Below the pieces are notes generated by a model. The model was given only the letters and a program-made list of their open reading frames with translations. It had not been told where the DNA came from and did not search any database. A stretch of 64,000 nucleotides of DNA, from assembly GCF_000768335.1 (NCBI RefSeq), contig NZ_AVPT01000002.1:62001-126000 (forward strand), read 5' to 3'. Numbering within the stretch: the stretch's first letter is position 1; each line of letters begins with the position of its first letter. This stretch comes from Lysobacter arseniciresistens ZS79 (GTDB lineage: Bacteria > Pseudomonadota > Gammaproteobacteria > Xanthomonadales > Xanthomonadaceae). The position numbers and the translations under genes were made by a program. Below, piece by piece: positions 63,611 to 64,000 of this stretch.

Positions 63611-64000
63611 GCAGCATCCCGCTGGCCCGATCACCGTTGTGGGCAGAGGCTTTGCGCGCAGTCGCACAATGGCGGCCGCGAAGCACGGTGGAGGCGCTGG
63701 TGATGCTGGCCAGCGGCTACTTCGCGCTGACCGCCAACGGGCCGTTCTGGCAGGCGGCATTGGGCCATGGCTGGGCGCAGTGGCGGCTGGCGGTGGCGTT
63801 GTTCGTCTTGCTGTTCGGGCTGCACGGGCTGTTGCTCGGGCTGCTGCTGGCGCGGCCGTGGGCCAAGCCGGCGTTGTCGCTGCTGCTGGTGGTCACCGCC
63901 GGTGCGACCTTCCACATGCAGTCCTACGGCGTGTACCTGGACGCCGACATGCTGCGCAACGTGTTGCATACCGATTGGGCCGAGTCGCGCGAGTTGTTCA
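63607..64000 (+). CDS. eptA: phosphoethanolamine transferase EptA-like, 3' end beyond window
   Basis: Only the first 131 residues are seen. Membrane helices in the N-terminal part (ALVMLASGYFALTANGPFW, LAVALFVLLFGLHGLLLG) and the family sequence YGVYLDADMLRNVLHTDWAESRE match the EptA transmembrane domain. EptA adds phosphoethanolamine to lipid A, lowering charge and giving polymyxin resistance. The catalytic domain is outside the window. Translationally coupled to the PAP2 gene. Confidence 0.85.
   Translation, partial: MSSIPLARSPLWAEALRAVAQWRPRSTVEALVMLASGYFALTANGPFWQAALGHGWAQWRLAVALFVLLFGLHGLLLGLLLARPWAKPALSLLLVVTAGATFHMQSYGVYLDADMLRNVLHTDWAESRELF

Overview
The window is about 70% GC, with almost no non-coding space and many long spurious open frames. 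Gene content and order point to a gammaproteobacterium of the Xanthomonadaceae/Lysobacteraceae, of the Lysobacter-Luteimonas type. The diagnostic blocks are rpoE-rseA-mucD-lepA-lepB-DUF4845-rnc-era-recO, yceD-rpmF-fabH-fabD-fabG-acpP-fabF-pabB-pabC-mltG-tmk-holB-pilZ, and a divergent pair of a BigR-type regulator and a persulfide operon. This is chromosomal core with a few accessory islands. I see no phage, insertion sequence, CRISPR array, tRNA or rRNA.

Layout. 1-3.7 kb: end of an ECF sigma factor, a coupled Pro/Ala-rich membrane protein, a YigZ-like protein and an MsbA-type ABC exporter. 3.7-12.9 kb (minus strand): aidB, a cold-shock gene, a purine/wall-recycling operon (nagZ-hpt-MTI phosphorylase), a REP-like inverted repeat, a CYTH protein, rlmD, and a YdbH/YdbL pair for envelope lipid transport. 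13-22.4 kb: a receiver-Hpt protein, then the minus-strand housekeeping run from rpoE to recO. 22.6-24.7 kb: a fused beta-oxidation enzyme. 24.7-35.8 kb (minus strand): fatty acid, folate, peptidoglycan, replication and pilus genes, many with 4-bp start/stop overlaps. 35.9-43.4 kb: yceF, an ArnT-like glycosyltransferase, a MoxR-DUF58-transglutaminase operon and an Slp lipoprotein. 43.5-58 kb: leuS, an ABC-2 exporter, a secreted amidohydrolase, CnoX-like thioredoxin-TPR, a thioesterase-fold protein, a membrane Ser/Thr kinase with a periplasmic FGE-like domain, DUF502, an EF-hand protein, a DUF885 metallopeptidase and a CoA-transferase. 58-60.7 kb: the BigR-like regulon. 60.7-64 kb: a two-component system divergent from a PAP2 phosphatase and eptA (cut by the window end), which looks like a lipid A modification module.

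The most interesting parts are the following. The sulfide/persulfide operon carries an AT-rich palindromic operator and a DUF442 protein encoded as a separate lipoprotein. Four copies of a 7-bp repeat, spaced by one or two helical turns, lie between the two-component system and PAP2-eptA. Era has NQVD in place of NKxD. The yceD message is probably nearly leaderless. The YdbH/YdbL pair has no separate YnbE gene.
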